Assembly (NCBI GenBank): GCA_002973575.1
Contig: PVEQ01000009.1
Coordinates: forward strand, 62,001 to 126,000
Direction of reading: 5' to 3'
Source: Sediminibacterium magnilacihabitans
Lineage (GTDB): Bacteria; Bacteroidota; Bacteroidia; Chitinophagales; Chitinophagaceae
DNA length: 64,000 nucleotides
The position numbers were made by a program, and so were the translations under genes. Every line of letters begins with the position of its first letter. Position 1 is the first letter of the stretch. Under the pieces are notes generated by a model. That model did not search any database and was not told the origin of the DNA. It saw nothing but the letters and a program-made list of their open reading frames with translations. Positions 1 through 9,900 of this stretch are shown here, one piece after another.

Positions 1-213
1 TTCTTTGATACCTGATAAGGTTTCCAATCCGGAGATACCAGGCATGGTTTCATCCAGTAGTACTACATCTACTAAATTGTCTTTTACATATTCGATGCCA
101 TCGAACCCATTGGTAAGGGTTTGCACTTCATAGCCTTTGTGTTCCAGGAACATTTTCTGGGACTGCAGACTCTCGATTTCATCGTCTATCCATAAAATTT
201 TGGCGATAGGCAT
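1..213 (-). CDS. porX: PorX-like response regulator, N-terminal part cut by the window edge
   Basis: The reverse strand reads without a stop from an ATG at 213 to the window edge (71 codons). It begins MPIAKILWIDDEIESL and contains VVLLDETMPGISGLETL, a CheY-type receiver with the acidic pair and the phospho-acceptor Asp. The ILWIDDEI start, the LDE-MPG phospho-site and the SGLETL that follows are typical of PorX, the Bacteroidota regulator of type IX secretion, which carries a C-terminal PglZ-like domain. That domain lies outside the window, so the PorX call rests on the receiver alone; another receiver protein is possible. Confidence 0.65.
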   Translation of the reverse strand, partial: MPIAKILWIDDEIESLQSQKMFLEHKGYEVQTLTNGFDGIEYVKDNLVDVVLLDETMPGISGLETLSGIKE

Positions 214-285
214 AGGGAATTGGGATTTTAATGCGAAAACTGTCTGTAAATCTATTTCAATTCTGCCCGATCGGGGTTCTCTTTG

Positions 286-293
286 TACTTTTG
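286..293 (+). promoter_or_regulatory. Probable -7 box for the HD phosphohydrolase gene
   Basis: TACTTTTG matches the Bacteroidota -7 element TAnnTTTG and lies 41 bases before the preferred ATG at 334. It makes an in-frame start at 283 unlikely, because that codon would precede the promoter. No clear -33 TTTG was seen. Confidence 0.35.
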
Positions 294-333
294 CTTCTGG
301 CATCTGCCAGGATTTAACAATTCAACAACAGGC

Positions 334-1548
334 ATGGCGGCTATCCAGCGGAAGATCATCAACGACCCGGTATATGGTTTTATCACCATCAATCACCCAT
401 TGATCTTTTCTATCATTTCACATCCTTATTACCAGCGCCTGCGACGCATCAAACAAATGGCCATGGCCCAACTTGTGTACCCGGGGGCCGTGCATACCCG
501 CCTTCATCACTCGCTGGGCGCTTATCACCTCATGAACAATGCAGTGATCGAGCTTAAAAGCAAGGGAGTGGATATCAGCCCGGAAGAAGAAGTGGCTGTA
601 AAAGCAGCCATCCTGCTCCACGATGTGGGACATGGCCCCTATTCACATGCCCTGGAACAGGTGTTGGTTCCCGATGTGCACCACGAGCAGCTTTCCTTAC
701 AGATCATGCATACGCTGAATGAAACATTCAACGGTGAGCTGACCCTGGCCATAGAAATTTTTACCGATCAATACCGCAAGCCTTTTTTGCATCAGCTCAT
801 CAGCGGACAACTCGATGTAGACCGCATGGATTACCTCACGCGCGACAGTTTTTATTCCGGTGTGAGTGAGGGCGTGATTGGTTATGATCGCATTTTAAAA
901 ATGCTGGTGGTACACGATGGTCAACTGATGATCGAAGAAAAAGGCATTTACAGCGTGGAGAAATTCCTGGTAGCCCGCCGGCAGATGTACTGGCAGGTGT
1001 ACCTGCACAAAACCGTGCTGGCTGCCGAAAAAATGCTGGTGAAGATATTGGAAAGGGTGCGGGCCATTTACCGGCCGGGAGATGATGCCCTCTATACCCA
1101 ATCGGCTGTTGACTTTTTCCTGGGTGAATTCAATGGGGTGATGAATGCAGCGGCACTGGACAAATTCTGCTCGCTCGATGATCACGACATCATGCACGCC
1201 ATCAAACGATGGAGCCTGCATCCCGATAAGGCATTGTCATTACTCTGCCACGGCATGCTCGACCGGCAACTGTATAAGACCAGGATACAGACCGCTCCTT
1301 TTGAACCTGCTTATATTGCCAGCCAGCTGGAACAGATAAGCAAACGCTTCCATATCAGCGCCGAAGAAAGCAGTTACCTCTGTTTTACCGGCGAAGCCAC
1401 TAATACCCTTTACAAGACCATCGACGAAAAAATAAACATATTGTTCAAGGATGGATCGGTACGGGATATTTCGGAGGTGGATAATGCGCTCATCCATCAA
1501 AATCTTTCCGCCCCGGTTAAAAAAAATTACATTTGCCTGTTCAGATAG
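334..1548 (+). CDS. HD-domain phosphohydrolase (SAMHD1/dGTPase-like)
   Basis: 404-residue cytosolic protein of the COG1078 HD superfamily. Near the N-terminus it has the family pattern QLVYPGAVHTRLHHSLGAYH (about residues 46-65), then the metal-binding ILLHDVGHGPYSH with His-Asp at about 96-97, and later a DVDRMDYLTRDS segment with a further metal-ligand Asp. This arrangement is shared with SAMHD1-like and dNTP triphosphohydrolase proteins, so hydrolysis of a nucleotide phosphate is likely, but the substrate cannot be read from sequence. The ATG at 334 (MAAIQRKI) is chosen because upstream in-frame residues look non-coding and overlap a -7 box. It is followed 39 bases later by lpxD, as in many Bacteroidota. 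Confidence 0.85.
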   Translation: MAAIQRKIINDPVYGFITINHPLIFSIISHPYYQRLRRIKQMAMAQLVYPGAVHTRLHHSLGAYHLMNNAVIELKSKGVDISPEEEVAVKAAILLHDVGHGPYSHALEQVLVPDVHHEQLSLQIMHTLNETFNGELTLAIEIFTDQYRKPFLHQLISGQLDVDRMDYLTRDSFYSGVSEGVIGYDRILKMLVVHDGQLMIEEKGIYSVEKFLVARRQMYWQVYLHKTVLAAEKMLVKILERVRAIYRPGDDALYTQSAVDFFLGEFNGVMNAAALDKFCSLDDHDIMHAIKRWSLHPDKALSLLCHGMLDRQLYKTRIQTAPFEPAYIASQLEQISKRFHISAEESSYLCFTGEATNTLYKTIDEKINILFKDGSVRDISEVDNALIHQNLSAPVKKNYICLFR

Positions 1549-1587
1549 CTCGAACCTTGCCGCTGAATCCATAAACCCTATCTCTAT

Positions 1588-2643
1588 ATGCAGTTTACCG
1601 CCGCACAAATAGCATTGATTATCAATGGCAAACTGGAGGGTAATGCCGATGCCCAGGTGGGTAGTTTCGGAAAAATAGAAGAGGCCCGCGCGGGCCAGCT
1701 TTCCTTCCTTGCCAACCCTAAATACGAAGAATACCTATACCAGACACGGGCATCCATTGTGATCGTGAACGAATCACTGGAACTGAAGCAGGCGGTGAAC
1801 GCCACCCTGATCCGTGTTCCCGATGCTTATTCCGCTTTTGCTACCCTGCTGGCCAAATATCAGGAGCTGATGACCCAGCAATTGATTGGTATCCAGCAGC
1901 CCAGTTATATTGCTCCTTCTGCCAAAATGGGCGACAACATATTCGTAGCGGCCTTCGTGCATATTGGTGAGAATGTACACATTGGCAACAATGTAAAACT
2001 GTTCCCGGGCGTGGTATTGGGCAATAATGTACAGGTAGGCGACAACTGCATTTTGCATGCAGGGGTGAAGATCTATCACGACTGTGTTATTGGTAATAAC
2101 GTTACCATCCATGCCGGAACCATCATTGGAAGCGATGGATTCGGTTTTGCGCCACAGGAAGACGGCAGTTTTAAAAAAGTGCCACAGATAGGCAATGTAG
2201 TAGTGGAAGACTGCGTGGAAATCGGCGCCAATGCTACCATCGACAGGGCTACCATGGGTTCTACCATCATCCGCTCGGGCGCTAAACTGGATAACCTCAT
2301 ACAGATAGCACACAATGTGGAAGTAGGCAATAACACGGTTATTGCAGCGCAGTCAGGCGTGAGCGGCAGCACCAAGCTGGGTAAGAATGTGATGATGGGC
2401 GGCCAGTCAGGCATCGCAGGCCACCTGAACATTGCCGATGGAGCGCGCATCAACGGACAAAGCGGGGTAACCAAATCGATCAAAGAACCCAATACCGCTG
2501 TTACCGGCACCCCTGCCTATGAATACGCCAGTACCATCCGCAGCCAGGCCATCAGCCGCAACCTCCCTCAACTGGAAAAAAGGGTAAAAGAACTCGAAAA
2601 ACTGGTACAACAGTTGCTCGCTGAACGTGTTAATGTGCCTTAA
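1588..2643 (+). CDS. lpxD: UDP-3-O-acylglucosamine N-acyltransferase LpxD
   Basis: 351 residues, the normal LpxD length. It adds the second hydroxyacyl chain, to the 2-amino group of UDP-3-O-acylglucosamine, in lipid A synthesis. An N-terminal uridine-binding domain (MQFTAAQIALIINGKLEGNAD) is followed by a left-handed beta-helix of hexapeptide repeats from about residue 105 to 320 (for example IGENVHIGNNVKLFPG) and a C-terminal helix (LEKRVKELEKLVQQLL). The conserved HNVEVGNN segment carries the catalytic His. It sits first in an lpxD, lpxC-fabZ, lpxA run, all on the + strand. Confidence 0.96.
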   Translation: MQFTAAQIALIINGKLEGNADAQVGSFGKIEEARAGQLSFLANPKYEEYLYQTRASIVIVNESLELKQAVNATLIRVPDAYSAFATLLAKYQELMTQQLIGIQQPSYIAPSAKMGDNIFVAAFVHIGENVHIGNNVKLFPGVVLGNNVQVGDNCILHAGVKIYHDCVIGNNVTIHAGTIIGSDGFGFAPQEDGSFKKVPQIGNVVVEDCVEIGANATIDRATMGSTIIRSGAKLDNLIQIAHNVEVGNNTVIAAQSGVSGSTKLGKNVMMGGQSGIAGHLNIADGARINGQSGVTKSIKEPNTAVTGTPAYEYASTIRSQAISRNLPQLEKRVKELEKLVQQLLAERVNVP

Positions 2644-2668
2644 GGTACATTAAACGCTTATGAAGTAC

Positions 2669-2676
2669 TATTTTTG
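2669..2676 (+). promoter_or_regulatory. Possible -7 box just before lpxC-fabZ
   Basis: TATTTTTG fits TAnnTTTG and ends only 6 bases before the ATG at 2683, so a transcript from here would have almost no leader. Internal promoters with very short leaders occur in this phylum, but a chance match in AT-rich sequence is also possible. Confidence 0.3.
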
Positions 2677-2682
2677 CGGACT

Positions 2683-4089
2683 ATGGATAATCATTTCAAC
2701 CCGGATAAGCAACATACCCTTAATAGCTCTATCAATATCAGCGGTACCGGATTACATACCGGAATTACCGTTGATATGACCCTCAAACCAGCCAATCCCG
2801 GCTTTGGTATCCAGTTCCAGCGTATTGATCTTCCTAACCAGCCCATCATCAAAGCCGATTGCGACCTGGTAACCGATACCAGTCGCGGTACCACTTTGCA
2901 AGTGGGCGATGCCAAAGTGAGCACGGTGGAGCATGTACTGGCGGCCCTGGTAGGTATGGGTATTGATAATACTTTGATTGAACTCAACGGCCCCGAGATC
3001 CCCATCATGGATGGCAGTTCCGGTCCGTTTATAGAATTGATTGCCGAAACAGGGGTGGTAGAACAGGAAGCCACCAAAGCATGGTACAGTCTCGATGAGA
3101 ATATTTATCATTACGATGAAGCCAAGCGCGTTGAAATGGTAGCCCTTCCTTCGATCGACTACCAGATAACCACCCTCATCGATTTCAACAGCCCGGTATT
3201 AGGTACCCAACATGCCGGACTGAAAACCATCAAAGATTTCAAAACAGAAATAGCGCCCTGTCGCACTTTTTGTTTCCTGCATGAGCTGGAAATGTTGCTC
3301 GACAACGACCTCATCAAAGGTGGCGATATCAATAACGCCATCGTGGTGGTAGACAAGCCGGTGACTGATGAAGAAATGGGCCGGCTGGCCAAAGTGTTCA
3401 AGCGCGATAAGATAGAAGTGAAGAGTGAAGGTTATCTCAATAACCTGGAGCTGCGTTTCCCCAATGAACCTGCCCGTCACAAGCTGCTCGACGTAGTAGG
3501 TGATCTGGCACTGATCGGTTATCCCATCAAAGCGCGGATCATTGCGAACAGGCCCGGCCACAGTACCAACGTGGAGTTTGCGAAAAAGATCAAACAATAC
3601 ATCAAAAAGAATAAGCACGTTAAGAATGTGCCGGTGTACGATCATACCATGCCGCCTGTTTTCACGCTGGAAAAGATCGAGAAAACCTTACCACACCGCC
3701 ACCCTTTCCTGCTGGTGGATAAGATCATTGAACTTACCGATACTTATATAGTGGGGGTGAAGAATGTTACGTTCAATGAATGGTTCTTCCCCGGACATTT
3801 TCCCGGCAACCCTGTTATGCCGGGTGTATTGCAGATAGAAGCGCTGGCGCAAACCGGTGGTATCCTCTGCATCAATTCCATGCCGGAAGGACAATACGAT
3901 ACTTATTTCCTGAAAATAGACAATTGCAAATTCAAACAGATGGTAAGACCAGGTGATACCATGGTATTAAAAATGGAATTTGCAGGACCCATCCGCAGAG
4001 GTATTTGTGAAATGAGGGGAACTGTTTATGTGGGAGGTAAGGTAGCCACTGAAGCCGACCTGGTGGCACAGGTAGTGAAACGCCCTTAA
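2683..4089 (+). CDS. lpxC-fabZ: Bifunctional LpxC deacetylase / FabZ dehydratase fusion
   Basis: 468-residue fusion typical of Bacteroidota. Residues about 1-310 are LpxC, the zinc UDP-3-O-acyl-GlcNAc deacetylase that commits precursors to lipid A: STVEHVLAAL carries a zinc-binding His, IMDGSSGPF is a core motif and KLLDVVGDLAL holds another zinc ligand. Residues about 320-468 are FabZ, (3R)-hydroxyacyl-ACP dehydratase, with LPHRHPFLLVDKI and the active-site helix GHFPGNPVMPGVLQIEA. The fusion couples hydroxyacyl-ACP use by fatty-acid and lipid A synthesis. The ATG at 2683 is preferred over the in-frame TTG at 2674, which lies inside a promoter-like box. Confidence 0.96.
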   Translation: MDNHFNPDKQHTLNSSINISGTGLHTGITVDMTLKPANPGFGIQFQRIDLPNQPIIKADCDLVTDTSRGTTLQVGDAKVSTVEHVLAALVGMGIDNTLIELNGPEIPIMDGSSGPFIELIAETGVVEQEATKAWYSLDENIYHYDEAKRVEMVALPSIDYQITTLIDFNSPVLGTQHAGLKTIKDFKTEIAPCRTFCFLHELEMLLDNDLIKGGDINNAIVVVDKPVTDEEMGRLAKVFKRDKIEVKSEGYLNNLELRFPNEPARHKLLDVVGDLALIGYPIKARIIANRPGHSTNVEFAKKIKQYIKKNKHVKNVPVYDHTMPPVFTLEKIEKTLPHRHPFLLVDKIIELTDTYIVGVKNVTFNEWFFPGHFPGNPVMPGVLQIEALAQTGGILCINSMPEGQYDTYFLKIDNCKFKQMVRPGDTMVLKMEFAGPIRRGICEMRGTVYVGGKVATEADLVAQVVKRP

Positions 4090-4141
4090 TGGTTTTATCA
4101 AATTTTTAAATCTGCCCTGCCCAAAACAAGAAGCAACAATA

Positions 4142-4939
4142 ATGACCCATCCTTATACTTACATCGACCCTAATGCCAAGATCGCTCCTAATGTGAAAAT
4201 AGATCCTTTCACTGTGATACATGGTGATGTGCAGATCGGAGAAGGCACCTGGATTGGAAGCAATGTTACCATCATGGATGGGTCGAGGATTGGAAAGAAC
4301 TCCCGTATTTTTCCCGGCGCTGTGATCGGCGGTATTCCGCAGGACCTGAAATTCAGCGGTGAAAAAACAACGGCCGAGGTAGGCGACAATACTACCATAC
4401 GTGAATTCGTGACCATCAACCGCGGCACTACCGACCGCTGGAAAACCAGGGTAGGCAACAATTGCCTTATCATGGCTTACAGTCATATTGCGCACGACTG
4501 CAACATCGGCGATAACTGTATACTCAGCAACAGCGTTCAGCTCGCAGGCCATGTGGTAATGGGCGACTGGGCGTGGATTGCCGGTGTGAGTGCGGTTCAC
4601 CAGTTCGTCAACATTGGTCAGCACGCTTATATTGCCGGTGGTAGTCTTGTTAGTAAAGACGTACCTCCTTATATCAAAGCTGTACGCACCCCGCTCAGTT
4701 ATGGTGGTGTAAACAGCGTAGGCCTCAAGCGCCGCGGCTTTGAACTGGAACGCATCAACCATATACTGGATATCTACCGCATTATTTTCAACAAGGGTTT
4801 CAATACCACACAGGCGCTCGAATTCATTGAAGAAGAAGTGACCGCCAGCGATGAGCGCGACGAGATCGTAACGTTTATCCGGGAAAGCGGAAGGGGTATC
4901 ATCAAACGCTATGTAAAAGGCGGTAGCGACGAAGACTAA
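4142..4939 (+). CDS. lpxA: UDP-N-acetylglucosamine acyltransferase LpxA
   Basis: 265 residues, the usual size. It catalyses the first acylation in lipid A synthesis, moving a hydroxyacyl chain from ACP to the 3-OH of UDP-GlcNAc. The N-terminal two thirds are hexapeptide repeats of a left-handed beta-helix (YIDPNAKIAPNVKIDPFTVI onward) and the C-terminal third is helical. AYSHIAHDCNIGDN contains the catalytic His. It follows lpxC-fabZ by 52 bases. Confidence 0.96.
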   Translation: MTHPYTYIDPNAKIAPNVKIDPFTVIHGDVQIGEGTWIGSNVTIMDGSRIGKNSRIFPGAVIGGIPQDLKFSGEKTTAEVGDNTTIREFVTINRGTTDRWKTRVGNNCLIMAYSHIAHDCNIGDNCILSNSVQLAGHVVMGDWAWIAGVSAVHQFVNIGQHAYIAGGSLVSKDVPPYIKAVRTPLSYGGVNSVGLKRRGFELERINHILDIYRIIFNKGFNTTQALEFIEEEVTASDERDEIVTFIRESGRGIIKRYVKGGSDED

Positions 4940-4963
4940 CGTTAGAAAACAGCAAATACAGAT

Positions 4964-5575
4964 ATGATCATTGAATTATCCAATGCTGGAAAAAGGTTTA
5001 ACCGGGATTGGATATTTCGTGGCGTCAACTACCGGTTCGAGACCGGTAATGCTTATGCGATTACCGGCGCTAACGGAAGTGGTAAAAGTACCTTGCTGCA
5101 ATCCATTGCCGGAAGCATCACCCTCAGCACCGGCAATTGCGTTTATACACAGCAGAACAAAAGCATAGCCGGTGAAACCATCTACCAGCAACTGGCCATG
5201 GCAGCACCCTACCTGGAATTGATAGAAGAAATGACGGCGCTGGAATTTCTTTCTTTTCATGCGTCTTTCAAACCCATGGCACTGGATGCAGCAACGATAC
5301 TGGACAAAGTGGAATTACCACACGCGTCACACAAACAGATCCGCTATTACAGTAGTGGCATGAAACAACGTATCAAACTGGCGCAGGCTTTTTTTTCCGA
5401 TGTTCCGCTGCTGTTGCTCGACGAGCCTTGTACCAATCTCGACAAGGCCGGCTATGCATTATATCACAGGTTGATTGGCGAATATGCCGGTAACAAACTC
5501 GTTATTGTAAGTAGTAACGATCCACTGGAATATGATTTTTGTAATGAGCGGTTGCAGATGTCTGATTACAAGTAG
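4964..5575 (+). CDS. ABC transporter ATP-binding protein, orphan
   Basis: 203-residue ATPase with Walker A GANGSGKST (about residues 36-44), signature YYSSGMKQRIKLAQ and Walker B LLLLDEPCTNLD. Short single-domain ATPases of this type usually pair with a separate membrane subunit, but none is adjacent. The gene is 24 bases after lpxA, and an ATPase at this place in lpx clusters suggests a link with envelope biogenesis, which is inference. It converges on the kinase gene downstream with one base between stop codons. Confidence 0.85.
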   Translation: MIIELSNAGKRFNRDWIFRGVNYRFETGNAYAITGANGSGKSTLLQSIAGSITLSTGNCVYTQQNKSIAGETIYQQLAMAAPYLELIEEMTALEFLSFHASFKPMALDAATILDKVELPHASHKQIRYYSSGMKQRIKLAQAFFSDVPLLLLDEPCTNLDKAGYALYHRLIGEYAGNKLVIVSSNDPLEYDFCNERLQMSDYK

Positions 5576-5576
5576 A

Positions 5577-6689
5577 TCAGTGGTTCTTTTCCCATTCAAA
5601 ATAAAAAGTGCTGCCTTCGTCTTTCACCGAGTCGACCCAGATCTTTCCTCCCTGCCCTTCTACCAATACTTTCAAGAGATTCAATCCGATGCCCGTGCTG
5701 CTGTCGCGCGAAGAATGATGCGCCGTCGTTTCAAATAATTTAAATATCCGTTCCTGGTCGTTATCAGCGATGCCCGGTCCGTTGTCTTTGACATAGAATT
5801 CTACCCAATGGCCTTTGTCAGACGCGCCTATTTCGATGAGTCCTTTTTCTTTGTCGTTGTATTTGATGGCGTTGCTCAGCAGGTTCTGGAATACTTGTTG
5901 CAAGCCGATCTTATGGGTATTGATCACAGGCAAGGGTTCCCGTATGTTAATAGTCATCTGATCAGGTGGGAACAGGAGCGCCACTACTTCCCGCACCAAC
6001 TCGCTGGTGTTTACTTTCTCGATTGCATGATTTGCCAGACTGGTACGTGAATGTTCCAGCAAGGAAGCGATCATATTCGATAAGCGTCCGGATGCGCCAT
6101 GCAACAGGTCAATGTTTTCTTTTAGTTCGGGATTGGCTATTACCAGTTCGTCTTCCCTGATCAGTTCCATCAGGAGCATCATGGAAGAAAGGGGTGATTT
6201 GAGGTCATGGGAAACTATGTAAACAAATTGTTCCAGTTGTTTATTGATCCGTTTGAGTTCCGAGAGGGTAGACTTTAGTTCTACCTGGTGCAAATACAGT
6301 TGTTCGAATACATTCACTTTAGCCCTTACCACGTTAATATCGAGTGGCTTGGGTAGATAATCAACAGCACCTTCTTCAAAACCTTTCAGTATAAAATGTT
6401 CTTCCCTGCTCAAAGCCGTTACAAAGATGATAGAGATATCTTTTGTTTTTGTATTCGATTTGAGAATACGTGCCACTTCAAACCCATCCATATCAGGCAT
6501 CTGTACATCGAGCATGATCAGGCCGATATTTTCGTGTTTCAAGACCTGTCGCAAAGCCTCATTGCCCGATTGCGCTTTGATGAAGCGCCGTCCGGGTTGT
6601 ATGAGTAACTCTTCCAGTGAGATCAGGTTTTCCGGCCGGTCGTCTACCAACAGGATAGTGAATGCTTGCAAGGTTTCTTTTGATTGCAT
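5577..6689 (-). CDS. Response regulator-histidine kinase (REC-HisKA-HATPase)
   Basis: 370 residues without a membrane segment. It has an N-terminal receiver (ILLVDDRPENLISLEELL, phospho-site LIMLDVQMPDMDG), a short coiled coil, a HisKA box FVYIVSHDLKSPLSS (phospho-His) and a HATPase_c domain with VKDNGPGI and STGIGLNLLK. It is a soluble phosphorelay component that probably takes its signal from the hybrid kinase at 6949-10323; the two genes are separated only by the cheR remnant. In related Bacteroidota clusters cheR and cheB lie between such genes. Confidence 0.85.
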   Translation of the reverse strand: MQSKETLQAFTILLVDDRPENLISLEELLIQPGRRFIKAQSGNEALRQVLKHENIGLIMLDVQMPDMDGFEVARILKSNTKTKDISIIFVTALSREEHFILKGFEEGAVDYLPKPLDINVVRAKVNVFEQLYLHQVELKSTLSELKRINKQLEQFVYIVSHDLKSPLSSMMLLMELIREDELVIANPELKENIDLLHGASGRLSNMIASLLEHSRTSLANHAIEKVNTSELVREVVALLFPPDQMTINIREPLPVINTHKIGLQQVFQNLLSNAIKYNDKEKGLIEIGASDKGHWVEFYVKDNGPGIADNDQERIFKLFETTAHHSSRDSSTGIGLNLLKVLVEGQGGKIWVDSVKDEGSTFYFEWEKNH

Positions 6690-6692
6690 ATT

Positions 6693-6947
6693 TCAAAACA
6701 TAAAATAGTTATTGCTTCCAGAATATTTTAACTCCCGCATCAAACATTTCAAAGCATTCCTGCAGAAAATAAGCTGGAACTCGTTGAAAGAGCCGTCCGT
6801 ATCCGTTTTCTTATCGTACATCAATTTCTGTAATCGCCTGCGCAAAGATGCTTTGGTATAATTCGAAAAATCGTACCTATACTGCCGGTACAGCAGGTCG
6901 AGTACGGTCTTTATCTCTGTATGGGTTATCTGCAGTTTGGATAGCAT
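6693..6947 (-). pseudogene. CheR-type methyltransferase remnant with internal deletion
   Basis: 84-codon reading frame that joins two distant parts of a CheR protein. Residues 1-45 match the CheR N-terminal helical domain (LDLLYRQYRYDFSNYTKASL then RRRLQKLM). Residues about 52-70 (DGSFNEFQLIFCRNALKCL) match the late motif of the methyltransferase domain, normally xFDLIxCRNVLIYF. The SAM-binding core that should separate them is missing, and the C-terminus degenerates into SGSNNYFMF. A full CheR is about 270 residues. The short frame could still be translated but cannot be an active methyltransferase. Confidence 0.65.
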
Positions 6948-6948
6948 A

Positions 6949-9900
6949 TTATTTGGTTAACCAAACCCGCATGAGTGAAAGCAGTTTTTGCATATCCAAT
7001 GGTTTGGCTATGTAATCCGATGCACCTGCTGCAATACATTTTTCCCTGTCGCCCACCATGGCTTTAGCGGTAACCGCTATGATGGGAAGTGTCAATTTCA
7101 AATCGTTCCTGATCAATTTCATCGCTTCATAGCCATCCATTTCCGGCATCATGATGTCCATCAACACCAGGTCAATGTCTTTATGTTTTTTCAATTGGTC
7201 GAGCGACTCTTTACCGTCACTGGCAATGACCACTTCCATCTGGTTCGATTCCAGCACTGTACTCAATGCAAATACATTGCGCATATCATCGTCTACCACC
7301 AATATCTTTTTTTGTTGCAGGGAAACATTCGCAGCAACGGAAGTGTGCACAGCCGGCGTTGTTTTATGGTCTAACTCATGCATTTTATACAGGAACAACT
7401 CAAGCTCATCGATCAGCCTGCTGCTGGCTGTTCCGGAATGCCTTACAATAACATCCGATATTTTCCGCAATTGCAGTTCTTCTTCCGAGCTGATGTCCTC
7501 ATCGAGGTAAATGATCAGTGGCAGTTCCTTGTTATGCAGTTGTTCGCTCATCTGCTGTGCTGCATGGATATTGATGCTTTGCTCTACATTCACAATCACG
7601 CAATCGTACTTGCCAGCTGCAATCTTCTCAGCAGCCGATTGTATTGAGCGTACCTGCTCAAAGGAAACCTGGTGGTCTTTTTCCCTGAACAGGTGCTCAA
7701 GTCTTTCTTCATGGAAATGATTGTCAGATACGATCAGTATTTTTTTCTCGTCCGCATCAATGTGTTTGGATATCAATCCGAAAGCCTGCTCCAGGCCTTC
7801 CATATCTACCGGCTTTTTCAGGTAAGCCAGTACGCCGGCATGTTTGAGCCTGTTATCATCAAAAGCAGAAATGATGTGAACAGGAATATCTTTCAGTTCG
7901 GCATTTGCTTTGAATTTTTTAAGCAGGGTCCATCCATCCATAACCGGCAACTGGATATCGAGTATGATGGCCTTTGGTTTGAATTGCTTGGCATATAAGA
8001 ACCCAATATCACCTCTCAATGCCATGATCACTTTGTATCCTTTCGCACGGGCGAAATCGCGGGTGATGGTTGCGAAATTCACATCATCTTCTATGATGAG
8101 CATCACTTTATCATCTGGACCGATATGGGCCTTATCGTCTTCCAGTTGAGACTCCTCACTGGCTTCATAAGCCTTCAACAGCGCTACTTCTTCAGGAACT
8201 TTTTCTTCGTTTTTCATTTCAAATACGCGCGGAAGCGTCAAGGTAAAAGTGCTTCCTTTCCCTTCTTCGCTGAACACTTCAATTTTACCGCCCAGCAGTC
8301 TTACCAGCTCTTTGCTGATCGACAATCCCAATCCGGTACCACCGTATTTCCTGCTCGTAGAACCGTCTGCCTGCTGGAAAGCTTCGAAGATCAGTTGTTG
8401 TTTATCATCTGATATGCCTATACCTGTGTCTGATACACTGATCTCCAGCCAATCTTTCTGGAACTGGTTCTTGTTTCCGATAGCAACCGAAATAGATCCG
8501 CCTGCCGGAGTAAACTTGAAGGCATTGGAGAGCAGGTTTTTCAATACCTGTTCCAGTTTTTGTTTATCGGAACGGATTTGTTTAGGCGCTGTTTTAGCCA
8601 TCTCAATGCTCAGCTGCACTTTTTTCTCCGAAGCCACTACTTTGAACAGTTGTTCCAGGTCTGACTTTACATCCTCCAATTCTACATCTTCTATTTCCAG
8701 CTCTATTTTACCCGCTTCGATCTTCGACAGGTCCAGTATGTTGTTGATCAGCGCCAGCAGGTCTTTACCCGATTTACCAATGATCATAGCGTATTCTACC
8801 TGCTTGTTGGTAAGGTTACCATCTTTATTATCGGACATCAGCTTGGCCAGTATCAGGATGCTATTTAATGGGGTTCTCAGTTCGTGCGACATATTGGCCA
8901 GGAATTCCGATTTATACCGGCTCGATGCTTCCAGTTCTTTTGCTTTGACCGACAGGTTTTTCCTGGCTTCTTCTATTAAGTTGTTGCGCTCATTCAGTTC
9001 AATATTGACCTGCTTGAGCTCGTTTTCCTGCGCTCGTAGTTCTTCTTCAGAAGCCAGCAACTCTTCGGTTTGCCGGCTCAATTCGTCGTTGGCTTGCTGT
9101 AATTCTTCCTGTTGCTCCTGCACTTCCTGTAAAAGGGTCTCTATTTTATCGCGGGCCTGGGCAGAGTTGATGGCAGTTCCCAGCATATCGCCAATATTAT
9201 TCAGAAAGGTTTGTTGAAGCGGTGTGAAATTATCGAAACAACCCAGTTCAATCAATCCTTTCAACTCTCCATTTACCCATAAGGGAACACACATGATCTG
9301 CCCGTTACCGGTGATCTCGCCCAAACCGGTAACCACCCGCCAATAAGAAGGAGGGATATGTTTGATGAGACTGGGCATTTTCTGCATGGCGGCATTTCCT
9401 ACAATGCCTTCGCCCAGTTTGAATTTTTTGATGGAAGCCCTTCCTACAGATACGGCAGACACCATCTCCAGCTCCTGCTCTTCTTCTTTGAAAAAATAAA
9501 TAGCGCCGGCAGGCACTTCCAGGTATTCAACAAGTGCATGAATGATTTTATCAGCCAGCACCTGTGTGGACTCAACCCATTGTATCCTGTTGTTCACATA
9601 ACTGAAGCCCTCGAGTGTCCAGTTTTTATCGTATGCCACCTGGTTGAGTTTTTCCATTTCATCCAGGTTGCTTTGCAGTGTTTTACTCGCCTTGTAACGG
9701 CTCCTGAGTACTTGCAGGATGGAATTAACCAGTAGCAATACAACCAGCAACAGTATAGCGACCCCAACATACAGGATCGTTCTTGTTTGCCGGTTGTATT
9801 GGATTACTTCATTTTCTCTCATCAACAGTATCCTTTGCTCTTCTCCTTGCGTCAACTCGAACTGTGCGTATACATCATCCAGTCTTTTTTCTTCTTCTAC

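Noticed and set aside
8249..9217. 322-codon open frame on the + strand
   Set aside because: It lies entirely antisense to the hybrid kinase, is Ser-rich with no domain pattern, and is explained by codon bias of the real gene.
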